From the NCBI GenBank assembly GCA_021401465.1, contig JADDMT010000014.1, forward strand, positions 310,001 to 374,000: a DNA stretch of 64,000 nucleotides. The letters run 5' to 3'. The notes beneath the pieces are model-generated. The model saw only the letters and a program-made list of their open reading frames with translations, searched no databases and had not been told where the DNA came from. The first letter of the stretch is position 1. Each line of letters opens with the position of its first letter. Of this stretch, positions 1-11,337 are shown in pieces. The position numbers and the translations under genes are program-made. Source of the DNA: Teratosphaeria epicoccoides (Eukaryota; Ascomycota; Dothideomycetes; Mycosphaerellales; Teratosphaeriaceae).

Positions 1-8
1 TCCACTCC

Positions 9-3000
9 TCAACACCAGATTGCAAGACCCGCCCACGGGCCACAGCAGCCCCACAAGCAATCCTCCCTCGCCTGCAGCGCATATCTCTTGATCCTCGACG
101 GCGAGCCCTGCGGGATATCCGGCAAATTCTTCTTTACGACCTCGCCAAACTGCGTTTCACAGGTTGAACGGATACGGCAAAGAGTCTTCAGAGCACCTTT
201 CTGATCACCGTCCTTGACCTGAACCAGCATTTGGTCTAGGTCGTTGTCCATTACCGTCATGTAGTCGATGACGTCCTCTAAAATCCAGGGTGTAGGACAG
301 CGCAGCCTCTTGTGCTCCGGATTCACGAGCTCTTCGACTGGCGCAACGTTCGCCAAGAAGGTCTTCAAGCCCATGGCGAACGTGTGGCTATTATCCTCAC
401 TTTGGCCGTCCGCAGTGTTGCGGGCGCTGTACACCGCCTTCCTCATGTCCGAAAGGCCCGCCTTCGAGGCACCGACCGCCTGAGAAACCTGCGTGTAATT
501 GACGTGGACGTCGCGGCCAGCTTCTCTAGAGAGAGTCTGGTCAAGCTGATTGACGGACTCTGCTGACGGCGCAGCTCGTCTGCCCAGTCCATCAACGCGT
601 CTTAATGCTCGATCGGCTCTGCAAGGCTTGACCTTGGCAGCATCGTCATCGCCGTGCCACATGTCATCCCAGAAATCCTCGAAATTGTCCTTGCCATCAT
701 GAAGCCGGTCTTCCAAGTCATGATTGGTGTCATGAAGCCAGTCCCCGAAGTCGGCTGTTGCACGCTGCTCCATCGAGTCGCATCGAGCATCGTGTCCGGC
801 CACGAAGCGCTTGGCGACATCGATATTGGTCTTGTACTCCTTGAGCGCAGACGCAAACTTGCTTTCAGCGTCAGAGGATGACTCGTCGGAGACGGCCTCA
901 GCCATAGTCTTGAAGGCACCGGTTGCAGCAACCACAGTATCATTCAGCTGCTGCGGCGGCGGGGTACGCTTGCTCACGGGGAGCTCAGGGATGACCTGCT
1001 GAATGACTTTGCGATGGGCCACGATGGCGCACAGCTGTCGGTGCACTGCCTTTTTGTTCCCAGTCGTTACACCGATAGAAACCTGACGCAGGCTTTCCTG
1101 AGCAGCTTCGATCATGTGCAGAGCTACGGGCAGGGAATGATCTTGTATGGGATCCATATGCACATCGCAGCCCTGGAATCGGCCGGGTGTCGAGAATTCC
1201 TTGATCTGATCGAAGCCACGCAAGAACGCACCCCAATATATATGTACGGCCAGGTCGTCCTGAGTCTGAAGCGCGGCGCTAAGGTTACTCAGATGGCTTT
1301 CAGTAGACTGGATGATGTTGTTGAGGCTGGAGAGCTTAGCATCGCTCAGGTAGGGACCAGCCGCGCGGACAAGCCTCTTGCTTTTCTCATCATGGTCGTC
1401 CTCGTCGTAGTCGTCAGTGTTCGAAAATATGCTGAGCGGTGCAAAATGGCCGGGATGTTCCTCAGGCGCCGACCGCCGACCATGGGTAGTGTAAGTGCCC
1501 TCAGCTGGAGAGACATACGCCTGGACAGAACCCATGAGGATGTCGTAGACTTGACAGAATTCCATTTCAGCCTGACGATTCTTCTCGTCGGTAACAAGGA
1601 GCGACACGAGGTTCAGACGCTCCTGTACCTGGCTTACAACATTCAACACGTCCGCCTTGGTCAGATCACCGTGCACGTCAGCAAAAGCCCGACCAAAGTC
1701 GCCAGTGCATTGGTAGTCGTCGTTCGCGTAGCGTCTGACACGCTTCATCGACTCGTTGAGCGTGCCGAAATTTGCTTGCATGGCTGTCTGGTTGTCACCA
1801 ACAACCGCGTTGCTGAAGGCTGTGAGGTCTGCAGCAGCGTCCGCGATGGCCGAGTTCAGCTTCTGCACCTGCTGATTGCCGAATCTAGATGTGGCCGCAC
1901 GACGTGCTGGCATGTCCGGAAAAAGGTAATGCTCCACCTCAGAGTTCAGCGCTATTGCGACTTCGCACAAGCCTTCCACAACCGCAGTCTTGTTGCTTGT
2001 AGTGGCACCGAGCGAAAGCTTCTTCAGGCTGGCTTGAGCGATCTCCACGTTCTTGAGGACTTTCGTCTGACTCATGTTGGTAAATTCATCGTCGTCCAAA
2101 GGACAATCGAAATCCTCCTCAACGGGAAGAGCAAGGTCTTGGATGTCGCCGAGCGCCTAGTCCAGCGCAGACCAATACCCAGAGATCGCACTGTGATTGC
2201 CATCGACAATGCTGCTGCTCAAGCGCGTCAAGTCGTACTCCGCCAGGTCGACGGCGTGATCAAGACTAGCGAGACCTTCGTCATTGAGATAGGAGGTGTG
2301 TGAAGCGCGCTTCCAGCAAGCTTTGCCGTCCGAGATTTGGTCGGCCTGCAGGACGCATAAGTACGCGTATACAGCTTGCTTGTCGCCCACAGCAGCGGCA
2401 TGAGAAATAGTGCCCATGGCGGTCCGGATGTAGCCGAACATCTCCACAGCATCCTCAAAGTCCCAGATCCTGTGAACATTCTCCCAATCATCGTCGCAAT
2501 GGAGCGAGTCACCTTCGGGGACGGCACTGTCGCTGACACGCCGGATATCAGCTGCAAGCGACATTGTTGTCGCGTGGAACCATTCTGGTTTATTTTCTGA
2601 GAAATTGTACTCCATGATTGAGAGGTCGTGAACTGTGGCGTTGATCCAGCCGTTCAGTCTGTGGAGCTCTTCAACTTTGAGGTATGATGAGCCTGCCGAG
2701 CGAGCAACGGCAGCCGGAAGGGATATACCGTCGCCGTCGTGGGCTTGATGGTCTCCTCCAACGCTTGCACCCTCAGAAGACAAAGCGATGGAGCGGGCAG
2801 ATGGCAGTGGACAGCACGCTGCGTAAACAGGCCCACCGGGGCAGTTTAAAAGCTGCGGAGTTGGGATTCTGCTTCTTGAACGCTGACGACGACTATCAGC
2901 GGGCGGCATCGTGCTGAGCGGCATCCCGATTGTGTCGAGATCAGAGTCGGAACTACTGCTGGGCTCCGTCTTTTGATCGACTGAGCAATCAGTCGAGCGC

Positions 3001-4410
3001 CGTGCCTGACCACGACCTGCGGCGAACGGCCCATCATTGACGTAGTAATCGATCTTGTCAAACCCAGCTGCGATCGTGCAGAGAGCCGAGAGCCTGGTTG
3101 GGTTGTCTCCTGTCGTCATGCCGTTCAAGGTTGCGCGCATCTTGTCGATGACCCGCAGCGCGGCAGTATTGCCGGGCAATTCATTCTCGTTGTCCGCGGA
3201 TCCGCAAGTCGCCGCATCCTGCGGATCGACCAGAGTCCAGACGTCATCCTGGTCATATGCAAAGTCGTCCAGGGCGCTTTGGGCGGCATCAGCATCGTTG
3301 CCCGCGATAGCAGTGCTGAGAACAGCAAGGCGGCCCTCGGCAGCTTGAACGACAGGCTGGAGTATCGCCATCTCGGCAGCGGTGCCATTGGAGGCGTTGA
3401 GACCTGAAGCGACCGCTTTGCTTGCAATACGTGGAGGCCAGATTGCTGGACCGACGGGCCAAGTACGCTTGGCCTTCCGGTTGCCAAAGGTCTCACCACC
3501 GCCGATATAGTCATTCAGCTGCTGAAGCGATTTCTGTGCTTGACAAAGGCTCTGCAACATCGTCACAGGATCACCAGAAGTGATGAGATTGAGAGCTCGC
3601 TGCGTGTTGTCGACGTACGCCATGGCCTGTTGGACGCTGTCAATCGGGTCCAGATGCGAGCTGCAAAAGACACCGCTCGGGAATACGATGACGTCCTGCA
3701 GCTGACCGATGGCAGTGGCCAGTCTTGCCATACCAGCCCTTGCCAAGGCCAGATCGTGGTGGCCGGAGATCGCGTTACCAACAGTAGTGAGGTCACGCTC
3801 CGCCGACTGGATGAGGTTGGCAACCGAAGCGGTATTTCCATTACCGTTTGCCTCGCGCTTCTGATTATGAGGAGAGCAGGGCATACCAGTTGCATTCATC
3901 TTGTGCTTTGCGTCGTGCCGCGCAGAACCTCCGTGCTCATCGGAAGTCTGAGCGTCAGACCGAGCCTCGATACGATGCTGCGCGGCGCACATGCGGGCGC
4001 TATTGGATCTCGCCACCGTGAAATTCGCAGTGAGCATCGAGTATTGCGTCGTCGTCCCGTATCTGGTCACAAAGCTGCCAGTCATCACACTCGCACCCAT
4101 CGGAGCCTCGCTTGGCAGCTGAGCCGCCATCGTGACGTTGGGAGTCGACATGTAAGAGTCTGGACATATCAGCATCAATCTGATCCACGAGGCACTTGGG
4201 CGACTTGCCGCCGAGGCCTCGCATGAGAATGTCGAGAGTAGGGCTCATCCACATCTTGGCATTCTCCAAGTACGCAGAAGTGCCATCGTCGGTGAGTGTG
4301 ATGTCGAACCACGTGCCAGGAGCGATGTCACAAGGGATGCAGAATTGTGTGATGGTTGCAGAGGCACCACCGAGCAAGGCGAACCCTGCCACGGCGGATT
4401 GCCAGCGCAT
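9..4410 (-). CDS. Secreted multi-module protein with Kex2-type dibasic linkers, interrupted by one in-frame TAG
   Basis: Not a family I can name. The start at 4410 gives a signal peptide (MRWQSAVAGFALLGGASA). A tentative 97-nt intron (4000-4096, donor GTGCGA, CTCAC branch, acceptor AATAG) joins the first exon in phase to the long frame; other introns in 4000-4280 are possible. From about 3836 to 95 the frame holds eight similar units of roughly 130-190 residues. Each has a first helical half ending in Cys (pattern L..A...L..LS.AI.. then ....C) and a second half with an LC motif (for example TTGNKKAVHRQLCAI). Units are separated by KR or RR (QKREA, KAKRT, QARRS, WKRAS, PARRA, KSKRL, SKRTP, GRRAA, RIKRY), as in Kex2-processed repeat proteins. 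The fourth unit contains an in-frame TAG at 2157-2159, with homologous sequence continuing in the same frame. The last residues are Cys/Trp-rich (WGCCGPWAG). If the TAG is obeyed the product is about 718 residues; otherwise about 1,434. Resemblance to HsbA-type helical surface proteins is only a guess. Confidence 0.6.
95..3836 (-). repeat. Eight tandem protein modules coded by the secreted repeat protein
   Basis: The modules are divergent at DNA level but share a pattern: first half with a conserved Cys near its end, second half with (T/S)(G/S)(D/N)......LC. First halves begin near NTASVANLIQ, MAILQPVVQ, VEELHRLNG, GLASLDHAV, QVQKLNSAI, AKLSSLNNI, PPQQLNDTV and ESVNQLDQT. Second halves include SGDPVTMLQSLCQ, TGDNPTRLSALCT, VGDKQAVYAYLCV, TSNKTAVVEGLCE, TGNKKAVHRQLCA and DGDQKGALKTLCR. 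The seventh second half is degenerate and acidic (DWLHD...WHGDDD). One disulphide per unit is inferred. Confidence 0.6.
2157..2159 (-). other. In-frame TAG inside module 4 of the repeat protein
   Basis: The open frame upstream ends ...GYWSALD-TAG and the same frame continues ALGDIQDLALPVEEDFDCP. This aligns without gaps to module 6 (IYWGAFLRGFDQIKEF..., TAG opposite Arg). The stop therefore replaces a sense codon in conserved coding sequence rather than ending a domain. No intron of normal length removes it without also removing conserved residues. CAG, AAG, GAG, TGG or similar to TAG by one substitution would explain it. Confidence 0.75.
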
Positions 4411-5125
4411 GTTTGGAGATGTTCAAATTGTTGAGTTGAGGATGATACTGCTGCTAATCAATGCAGAGCAATGCGGGGGGTTGATGGTGTGGTAACGTGG
4501 GAAGGGAAATGGTGGAGAAGAGAAGGGAAATTCAAACAAAACAAGTCCATATGTTTACCTGTGGTGTCGGCAAGCATCGCCATCGTGGCACCTGTTGTTT
4601 ACGGTGCGCTTCCTGCCTGTCTGTCTCCGATACGTTAGGAAGGAGCACGTCGGCAATGAATTCTGGCCGAGCGCCCTCTTTCTAGAATTGAGCAGTAGCG
4701 ATACGTCAGAAAAGATTTCCCGTGATGATGGGGCTGGCATGTCAGGTTTGCAAACGATCGTTGTGCAGTTCTTCTACTCTTTCAAGTCGTGTTACTGCCA
4801 AGTGATCCAGCAGGCGCCGTGCTGTTCGTCCGGAGTGGCAACCTTGCCTCTTGGTGGTGTTGCTCTTCCTGAGTCTCCAGCACGAGCGGTGGGCCTCGCG
4901 CCATGAGACAGCTGTGACCTGTTCAATATTGATTCCATCTTGGCAAAGGGAATGTGCGACGAAATCGCCATCTTTGAACACCTAAGTAGAAGGCACGCAC
5001 GGTTCACGTCGTCACGATGCCGGCTTGGCAATTTATACAAGGTATCCTCCGCTCTTGGCTTTGTTGGAAGTCAAGACGTCTTCAGCTCATGCGTAATCTC
5101 ACTTCACGCAGCTTTCAGCCACGTA
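4411..5125. other. Divergent promoter region between the repeat protein and the CAP10-like gene
   Basis: About 715 bases with no convincing exon. Short overlapping open frames lack protein-like composition. It must hold the promoters of both flanking genes. If the CAP10-like gene starts at an upstream ATG (4940) instead of 5126, its right part is coding. Confidence 0.4.
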
Positions 5126-8100
5126 ATGCCACCTTCACCGTCTTTGCTTCATCGATATGGTAACGTTCTCGAAATCCGGCGGCATATAGCGTTACCTATA
5201 GTCCTACTACTTTCAACCGTATCTGCGAATCTTGGAACAGCACCGAAACATATCTTGTTGACGAGCGCGATAGCATGGATCTTTATTTGTACTTTGTGTA
5301 GCTTGAGGACTGGGGCAAGGAGCTTGGTAGATGCAACACAATGGCAGAAGCTAGCCTGGACAGCCGGAGCACTGCTGGCTTTGGCTGCAGTTCAAGATGG
5401 AAGTGCGGCTGGGAAGTATGGCGATAGTATCTGGTGGGCAAAGGTTTATACTCCCGGGAGGACGATGGCATGGGCTCTGACTGAGACATCGCGCGTAGGG
5501 TCTGCTTCCTTTAGTGACCTACGCGATCAGCCAAACGAATGTGCTTGAGGCGCATGGTCGCGCAAGCATCGATGGCGATGTGCCGACTGGGTCCGAAAGG
5601 CGCGATACGACGCCTGCCTATGGGTCGAGAAGTGCAATGATTGTCCTGAGCGCAAGCGCTGTTGCGACCGTCTGGGTGCCGACCACATCGAGCGCGACGA
5701 TATCCCTTGGACTCTCGTACGCGACATTTACCGTTTTAGCGCTGCTGTTGGTCGAAAGAGCAAAGGCGCAATGCACCAAAGCCGACGACAGCGTTATATA
5801 CTCGGCCAATGGCTCGTTGTCACGACCCGAGAAATCAGGCTCGTCTGCCGGAGAGGCCACAGTCTTGGTGATTCGAGACGTATCTGCAGCGGCGGCGGTA
5901 GGCACCAGCGTTGCTGCCCTATTTCTGGAGCGGTTTACAGCGAGAGAGCTGGTGGTGTGGGACGATCATCACGAAGGTCAGATCGTGCTGAGCCATATAC
6001 TGCTGAAAGCCATGAGTGGTGTTGGCGCGTCAATACTACACGTGGCAGCGGATGGCTTGCTTCTACTTATGGTAAGTGATTAGATTTTCATAGCGTTCGC
6101 CGGTTCGAGACTTGTGTCTGGCGCCCGGCGACCTGCATTGGATGCAACGGTTGAGCGGGTACAACCGCCGTCTGGATCGTCCTTGCGACCCAAGGGATAA
6201 TAATCACCTGAAAATATGCCAAGCACGGCAGCAAATCACTTCCATACTTCAAGCTAACAAACAGCTTGCGCATTGACAGACGCAACGGCAAAGTACCTTC
6301 GCCGCCAGTTTCGTGCCTGCATACGCGTCGATCTGCGCGCGACTGATCGTGCAATTCGACTTGGGAAGAGCATGGTTTGCCGGGCTTTGTGTTGCTGCGA
6401 CGCTCCTTTACCTCAATGACCGGCAGGAAATCGCATTGTTCCGATCAAGTAGCGGGCTCGGCACGATGCGAGTGCGGCCTGTGAAGTTGCTATCGCTGGT
6501 TGCGATTGCCTCCTTCACGGTGCTCGCTTTCCTGCATCTACGACTGCCATTTCGAAGACCGAGCGTTAAGGGAGTTCCGCCACTTGGAGGAAATGGCGTC
6601 GTGGTCATGCCGGTGAAGGCATCTGATCCGCTGGAGTATGCGGACACGAGAGTGCACCCCGTGTATCAACTGGTGCGAGACGCCGAGACTTCATGGTTGG
6701 CATTGCTCGGCCGACAGTCTAAGAGCTTGGAAGCTGCAGTCGATGAGTACAGACGAAGATATAAAATGCCACCACCGCCAAATTTCGACAAGTGGTATGA
6801 GTTCGCCAGAGACCGAAATGTACAGATCATAGACGAGTACGATACCATATACCACTCGCTCCTTCCATTTTGGGCATTGAAACCAAGCACGATACGAGCG
6901 AGGACCCGCGAGGGCGTAGGGTTCGATCCGAACAATTTGATGGCTTTGTTGGTGAGGGACGGGCAGGTCATACATACGACAGGAGGGCAGGCATGGCTCA
7001 TGGAGGCCATTCCGGGCATGATGAAGCAGTTTGCCGAGTACTTGCCCGACATGGACCTCGCGTTCAACATTCACGATGAACCGAGAGTGGTGGTACCGCA
7101 CGACAAGCTTCAGAAGCTGGTGAAGATTGCTTTCGACGAGCGCCTACCGGCGCTCATGGCAAATACCAACCTGAAGAACGCTTTCTCGCCTCGACCGCCG
7201 GATGTCGGAAAAGGTAAATCGGTGGTTGAGTACAAGACAACGCGATTCAATGTGTTCGCACATCAGCCGACATGGGTCCCGTCTACTCTATCATGCCCCT
7301 CCGACAGCCCAGCCAGGTGTCTGGACGACACGCAATGCGCCGACAATCTTACGGCCTATGCGCTTTCTGAACTGCAATTCACCCACAACCATACTGCCTT
7401 CTCCGATGTCTGTAATAGCCCGTCGCTTTCAACTTCACATGGCTTCTTCGACAGACCGAATGCTTTCAATGTCATTCATGACCTCTTTCCAGTGTTCAGC
7501 CAAAGCAAGATGTCATCTTTCCAAGACATTCTGTATCCATCGCCATGGTACTGGTACGGCAAGGTCACGTACGACGAGAAGAAGGACATAGACTGGACGT
7601 CCAAGGTTGCGAGTTTATGGTGGCGAGGGAGTACGACAGGCGGGTTCAGCAGAGACGGCGGTTGGAGACGACAGCATAGGCAGAAGTTCATTGGCAAGCT
7701 AAATGCTCTGGAGACGGCCAAGACTTTGACAAACATACATGCAGATGAGCCTGAAGCTTTGCCCGAGTACCGCAAGAAGCATGTGCAACGACAGGACTTC
7801 AAGGAGGCAATAGACGTGCACTTCTCACACGTAGGGCAATGCGACCCAGGCGATTGCGATGCGCAGAAAGAATTCTTCCAGATCGTGCCGCCAGCCGATC
7901 AGCAAGATGCCTGGAAGTACCGATACCTGCTAGACATCGACGGCAACGCCTTCAGTGGGCGTTTCTACGCCTTCTTGAAGTCAAAGAGTCTGACATTCAA
8001 GATGGCAGTTTTTCGCGAATGGCACGAAGAGTGGATCAAGCCTTGGGTGCACTACATCCCGCTCAGTCTCCGTGGGGAGGAGGCGCTGGAGACCGTGCGG

Positions 8101-8280
8101 TATTTGAGTAGTGAGAAGGAGGGCAGGGATCAGGCTATCAGGATGGCTGAGAGCAGCAGGGCTTGGGCTGGGAAGGTGCTGAGGAATGAGGATTTCGAGG
8201 TGTGGTTCTTCAGGCTGCTATTGGAGTATGGGAGGTTGGTGGATGATGATCGGGAGAATTTGGGGTTTGCTGTTACGTAG
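5126..8280 (+). CDS. CAP10-like GT90 glycosyltransferase with polytopic N-terminus
   Basis: Predicted Golgi/ER membrane glycosyltransferase of the CAP10/GT90 family; members such as Cryptococcus Cxt1 transfer xylose to glycans, but the substrate here is unknown. Exons 5126-5443, 5499-6071 and 6280-8280 join in phase 0 at both junctions, giving 963 residues, usual for long fungal members. Intron 1 has donor GTTTAT and a CTGAC branch; intron 2 (208 nt) has donor GTAAGT, GCTAAC and GACAG. The first third is hydrophobic with several membrane segments (IALPIVLLLSTVSANLG, LLVERAKAQ region, WFAGLCVAATLLYL). The catalytic half carries GT90 hallmarks: NFDKWYEFARDRNVQIIDEY, DMDLAFNIHDEPRV, KYRYLLDIDGNAFSGRFYAF, then SKSLTFKMAVFREWHEEW and PWVHYIPLSL near the C-terminus. 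No breaks were seen. An in-frame ATG at 4940 would add 62 residues, but the sequence before 5126 does not look conserved. Confidence 0.88.
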
Positions 8281-8839
8281 GGCTTGAGCATTTCTGTCTT
8301 ATGACTGCATTTCTGGAGGGTGTATATGTGATGTACATGTACACCTATTCCTCTGTGGCCCGGATTACAAGGACGAGGCCGCCGGGTATACAGGACCTGA
8401 ACGCTGTTGGCAGATTGAGAACGCCGGAACTTATTCGGACGATGTCGGCGACAAAGTGAACTCAATCCAGCGGAGTTGCGTTGCTGAGGCGCGACATCTT
8501 CACCAGGCCTCAGCTGATGAGCTGAGCGCATTGTTCAATCCGTCGACAGATCGAGAGCGCGCTTCCTTGAACGCAACATCTGCGGCACTGCACTCACACC
8601 CACGCAGCTGCCGGCCACGGATTCTCTTTCCCAGGCATCTGCCAACCAAGGCAAATAGTAACCAAGACACCATCTTTCAACAACGGGCCGTCCATATTCT
8701 CCCCTGCTTTACTCTTCCTGAGAAACCTGCGTGACTCCTCGCGCCGCATTACCATAGAAGGACTTCTGGCAGAACGGGAAGATGACCTCCGCCTCTACTC
8801 ACCAGCCAGGTTCTGGGTTAGGTCTGTGCGAGTCTTGAC
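8281..8839. other. Intergenic region downstream of the CAP10-like gene
   Basis: No gene recognised. Two minus-strand GTRAGT-like strings (near 8803 and 8880) could be splice donors of an unrecognised gene, but the joined frames did not give a convincing protein. Confidence 0.3.
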
Positions 8840-10240
8840 ATGCCGGAAAGGCAGCATTTGCTCACTATATGCACTTACGTGCACGAGGCGGCGTTTACGA
8901 GGCTGTGCCATACAATACGTCTGCGCTTGCAGGAGACCCGTACGCTGGGCATTGCGGAAGATGTCGAACAAAGGCGCAATGCCGATGACTTCGCGGCCTC
9001 TGTCGAACGCCATGCTAGATGGCTTGAACGGCTGAAGAAGCACAAGCATGTCTGATGTCTCAAAGTGAGAAAATCTCCACTGCTAGACACTACTTAGCTC
9101 GGTCATGGAAACTTGCGTGATCATGACGCTACCATCGACGAATATGACGACTATGCAGATCCTAGGACAGACGATCAGTACACAATGAACAATTCTTGCC
9201 ACGCACAGGGTGACCACACGATGTACAGCTATCAGGAGCACGAGCAAGTATGGCAGCCTCTAGCTTCTTTGAATCGCAAGCTACGGCGGCTGCTTAATTT
9301 CCGCCGTGATTGCAAAATATCATCTCCTACCACTCTCTTAGACGCCATCCGCTCTACACCAGCACGCAAGCTTTGGCTTAAGGCCCTGCGGCTCGATCAA
9401 TGGCGCGCAGGACTACAGACCGGCTTCGGACTCGGAGATCTTGTCTTCAGCACTGCTTTGCGGCATCAGGATGAAGTCGCGTTACATCAATCCCTTCGAC
9501 TTGCTTTGCTGCACTGGCAGCAGCGAGTGGACTGAGCCCGGCAATCACGCACGTGTCCACCATATCGTCTGAGATGACATCTGGTGCTTCGCTCCACTCA
9601 TGAATGGCACGAGTATCACCCAAGCTTATAATTTTCACCGTCACTACTTATTGCGAGCCACGGTCGCACGTCGCAAAGATCGAGAGGTTGGAAATGGGAG
9701 GCTTTGAGCCACTGCAGGCACTGCAATATGGAAACATAGAGCTGTCGTTCTTGCCAACGTTGCTCGCGCGTTGCGATACATCGGCAGTCGGCCTCTCAAA
9801 GCTGTGGATGCCATCTCTACATTTGGGTCACCAGTGCCTTGCGACATATGCGGACTTCAAATTGCTCTCAGCGCTGGTTATGGGAGAAGGTCGGCCCACA
9901 GGATCTCTTGAGACACACCTCAGCACATACGCACACGCAGCGTCTTTCGCGGCTAGCTTGCCGCCCCTGAAGGAGCTCAGGGTAGTGGTTCGTGTTGACG
10001 AGAGCCTGTTCAATGTGATCATCGACAGGCATCGAAGCACTCTGCGATGTCTCCGAGTCCCATCACCCGAAGATATATGCTCTGACAGCATCAAACCTAC
10101 AACACCCTTTTCAACCCGTCAGGGGTTTGTGAACTTTGCAAATGCTGCGTCCGTCTAGAGGATCTTACCATATCAATCGCACGATCCAAAGGCGATGCCG
10201 TTGAAGTTTCGATGTACAAGTCCTTGTGTGGCCTTCTCAG
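8840..10240 (+). pseudogene. Decayed F-box/LRR-like gene
   Basis: Scattered frames on the plus strand look like one broken fungal F-box/leucine-rich-repeat protein. 8840-9055 reads HLLTICTYVHEAAFTRL, resembling the post-F-box region. 9300-9535 holds an LLDAIRSTPARKLWL segment. 9604-10158 ends with LPPLKELRVVVRVDESLFNV and RHRSTLRCLRVPSPED. After a frame change near 10120-10145 the text continues CVRLEDLTISIARSKGDAVEV and ...FQILTALLDCKDY, a pattern common at the end of such proteins. Stops and frame changes separate the pieces and no start with an intact F-box was found. Function before decay is unknown; the family call is by pattern only. Confidence 0.4.
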
Positions 10241-10818
10241 GTTCCAGATCTTGACAGCATTACTGGACTGCAAGGACTACTGCCTGAACTTTCGACTGGA
10301 GACTAATCACCATAATACAGCCAGGACCGTGTGTAGCACTTGCAGGACATGGTGCGCAGCCTAGAACATGAGCTGTGAACATCGCAAACGCCACGAGCTG
10401 CGTCCGCGTTCTGCTTCCGCAGAAGCTAGTTCTGGGATATGGTAGATCGGCCAGCAAGAATTGTACCAATGACATTGTGCTCCGACAGTGACGATTTCGG
10501 CGTGTTCTCTTTCTAACAGGACCAGACAGCGTTCGATGCAGGTTCGGCAGGTTTGCCAAGCTTCGCAGGCCTGAGACCTGGGTGAAGCAGCCAGGCGATA
10601 GCAATGCCGGTTTACCGTAGATCTACCACAAAAGTCAAATCACGACAACACTATCGGCGCCCGAGTTGTCTGTCGAGCTTTGTACAAGCATGTGGCCCTC
10701 CCTGAAAGACTCAGAGCACATGTAGACCTTGCTGCACGTTCTCAGGATCTGTGTGCCATCGACCGCAGCAGTTCAAAAGACGCTTCGTCCGCACTCAATT
10801 CGCTGCGATACCGTAGAG
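10241..10818. other. Intergenic region, nothing recognised
   Basis: Follows the F-box-like relic. Open frames here are short and have no recognisable motif. It may contain the promoter of the small secreted ORF that starts at 10819. Confidence 0.3.
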
Positions 10819-10971
10819 ATGCGCATCGTCACCCGTATCGCTGCCTTGATCGCAAGCGTCGCCACAGGTGTCATGGCATTTCCAAAAGATGACGAGCACT
10901 TTTGCACGACTCCTAAGTATTATTGCCTCGAGCGCAAGACGCCAGTGGACCATATCCGCGACATCTGCTGA
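10819..10971 (+). CDS. Possible tiny secreted peptide (50 residues)
   Basis: The frame from ATG 10819 encodes a basic start followed by a hydrophobic stretch ending in an Ala-containing cleavage-like site (MRIVTRIAALIASVATGVMA), then a short polar region with three Cys (HFC, YYC and the terminal DIC). This layout is typical of small secreted peptides. An odd number of Cys and a stop directly after the last Cys suggest the model may lack a further exon, or that the frame is a relic. An upstream in-frame ATG (10729) would destroy the signal peptide. No family recognised. Confidence 0.3.
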   Translation: MRIVTRIAALIASVATGVMAFPKDDEHFCTTPKYYCLERKTPVDHIRDIC

Positions 10972-11337
10972 TTCTTCTCCCGTCAGAACTTAATCCGCCT
11001 GAGTGTAAACGCTCGAAGTGTCGATATTGGTACGCACTTGGCTCTAGCGAGTATGACCAATGAAAGTAGCAGTGTGCTGCTGGTAGCGCTCTTCTTGCAG
11101 CCCATGATGGGAAATTTTCAGACTCTACGTGGACAATTGGAGTGGCGCCATTTTCGTCAAAGGCACCTGGCTGGACATCGCAGATGCGATGCTGGATTGA
11201 GTCGTCTCTGACCTTCGGCAGCACTGTAGGCGGGCGGGCCGGTCGAGGCAGGCCAAATCGTTTTTGAGAGGCGAGCAAACATTGTTGTATCGTTCCTCTT
11301 CCTGCCTGAGCGGATCACGAAGCTCGTGCGCCTCTCA
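10972..11337. other. Intergenic region, nothing recognised
   Basis: Lies between the tiny secreted ORF and the 3' end of the minus-strand pepsin-fold gene. No conserved frame or RNA gene was seen. Confidence 0.3.

Noticed and set aside
2100..2200. Intron removing the TAG at 2157-2159
   Set aside because: The only AG at the stop gives a 22-nt intron; longer choices delete residues that align with other modules.
1014..2303. 429-codon plus-strand frame opposite the repeat protein
   Set aside because: It mirrors the minus-strand gene, has no recognisable motif, and the minus strand shows signal peptide and repeats.
6072..6279. tRNA-like B box (GGTTCGAGAC) near 6098
   Set aside because: No matching A box or cloverleaf; it lies in the second CAP10-like intron.
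10819..10971. Confident effector call for the 50-residue ORF
   Set aside because: Odd Cys number and no splice or homology support; kept only as a weak candidate.
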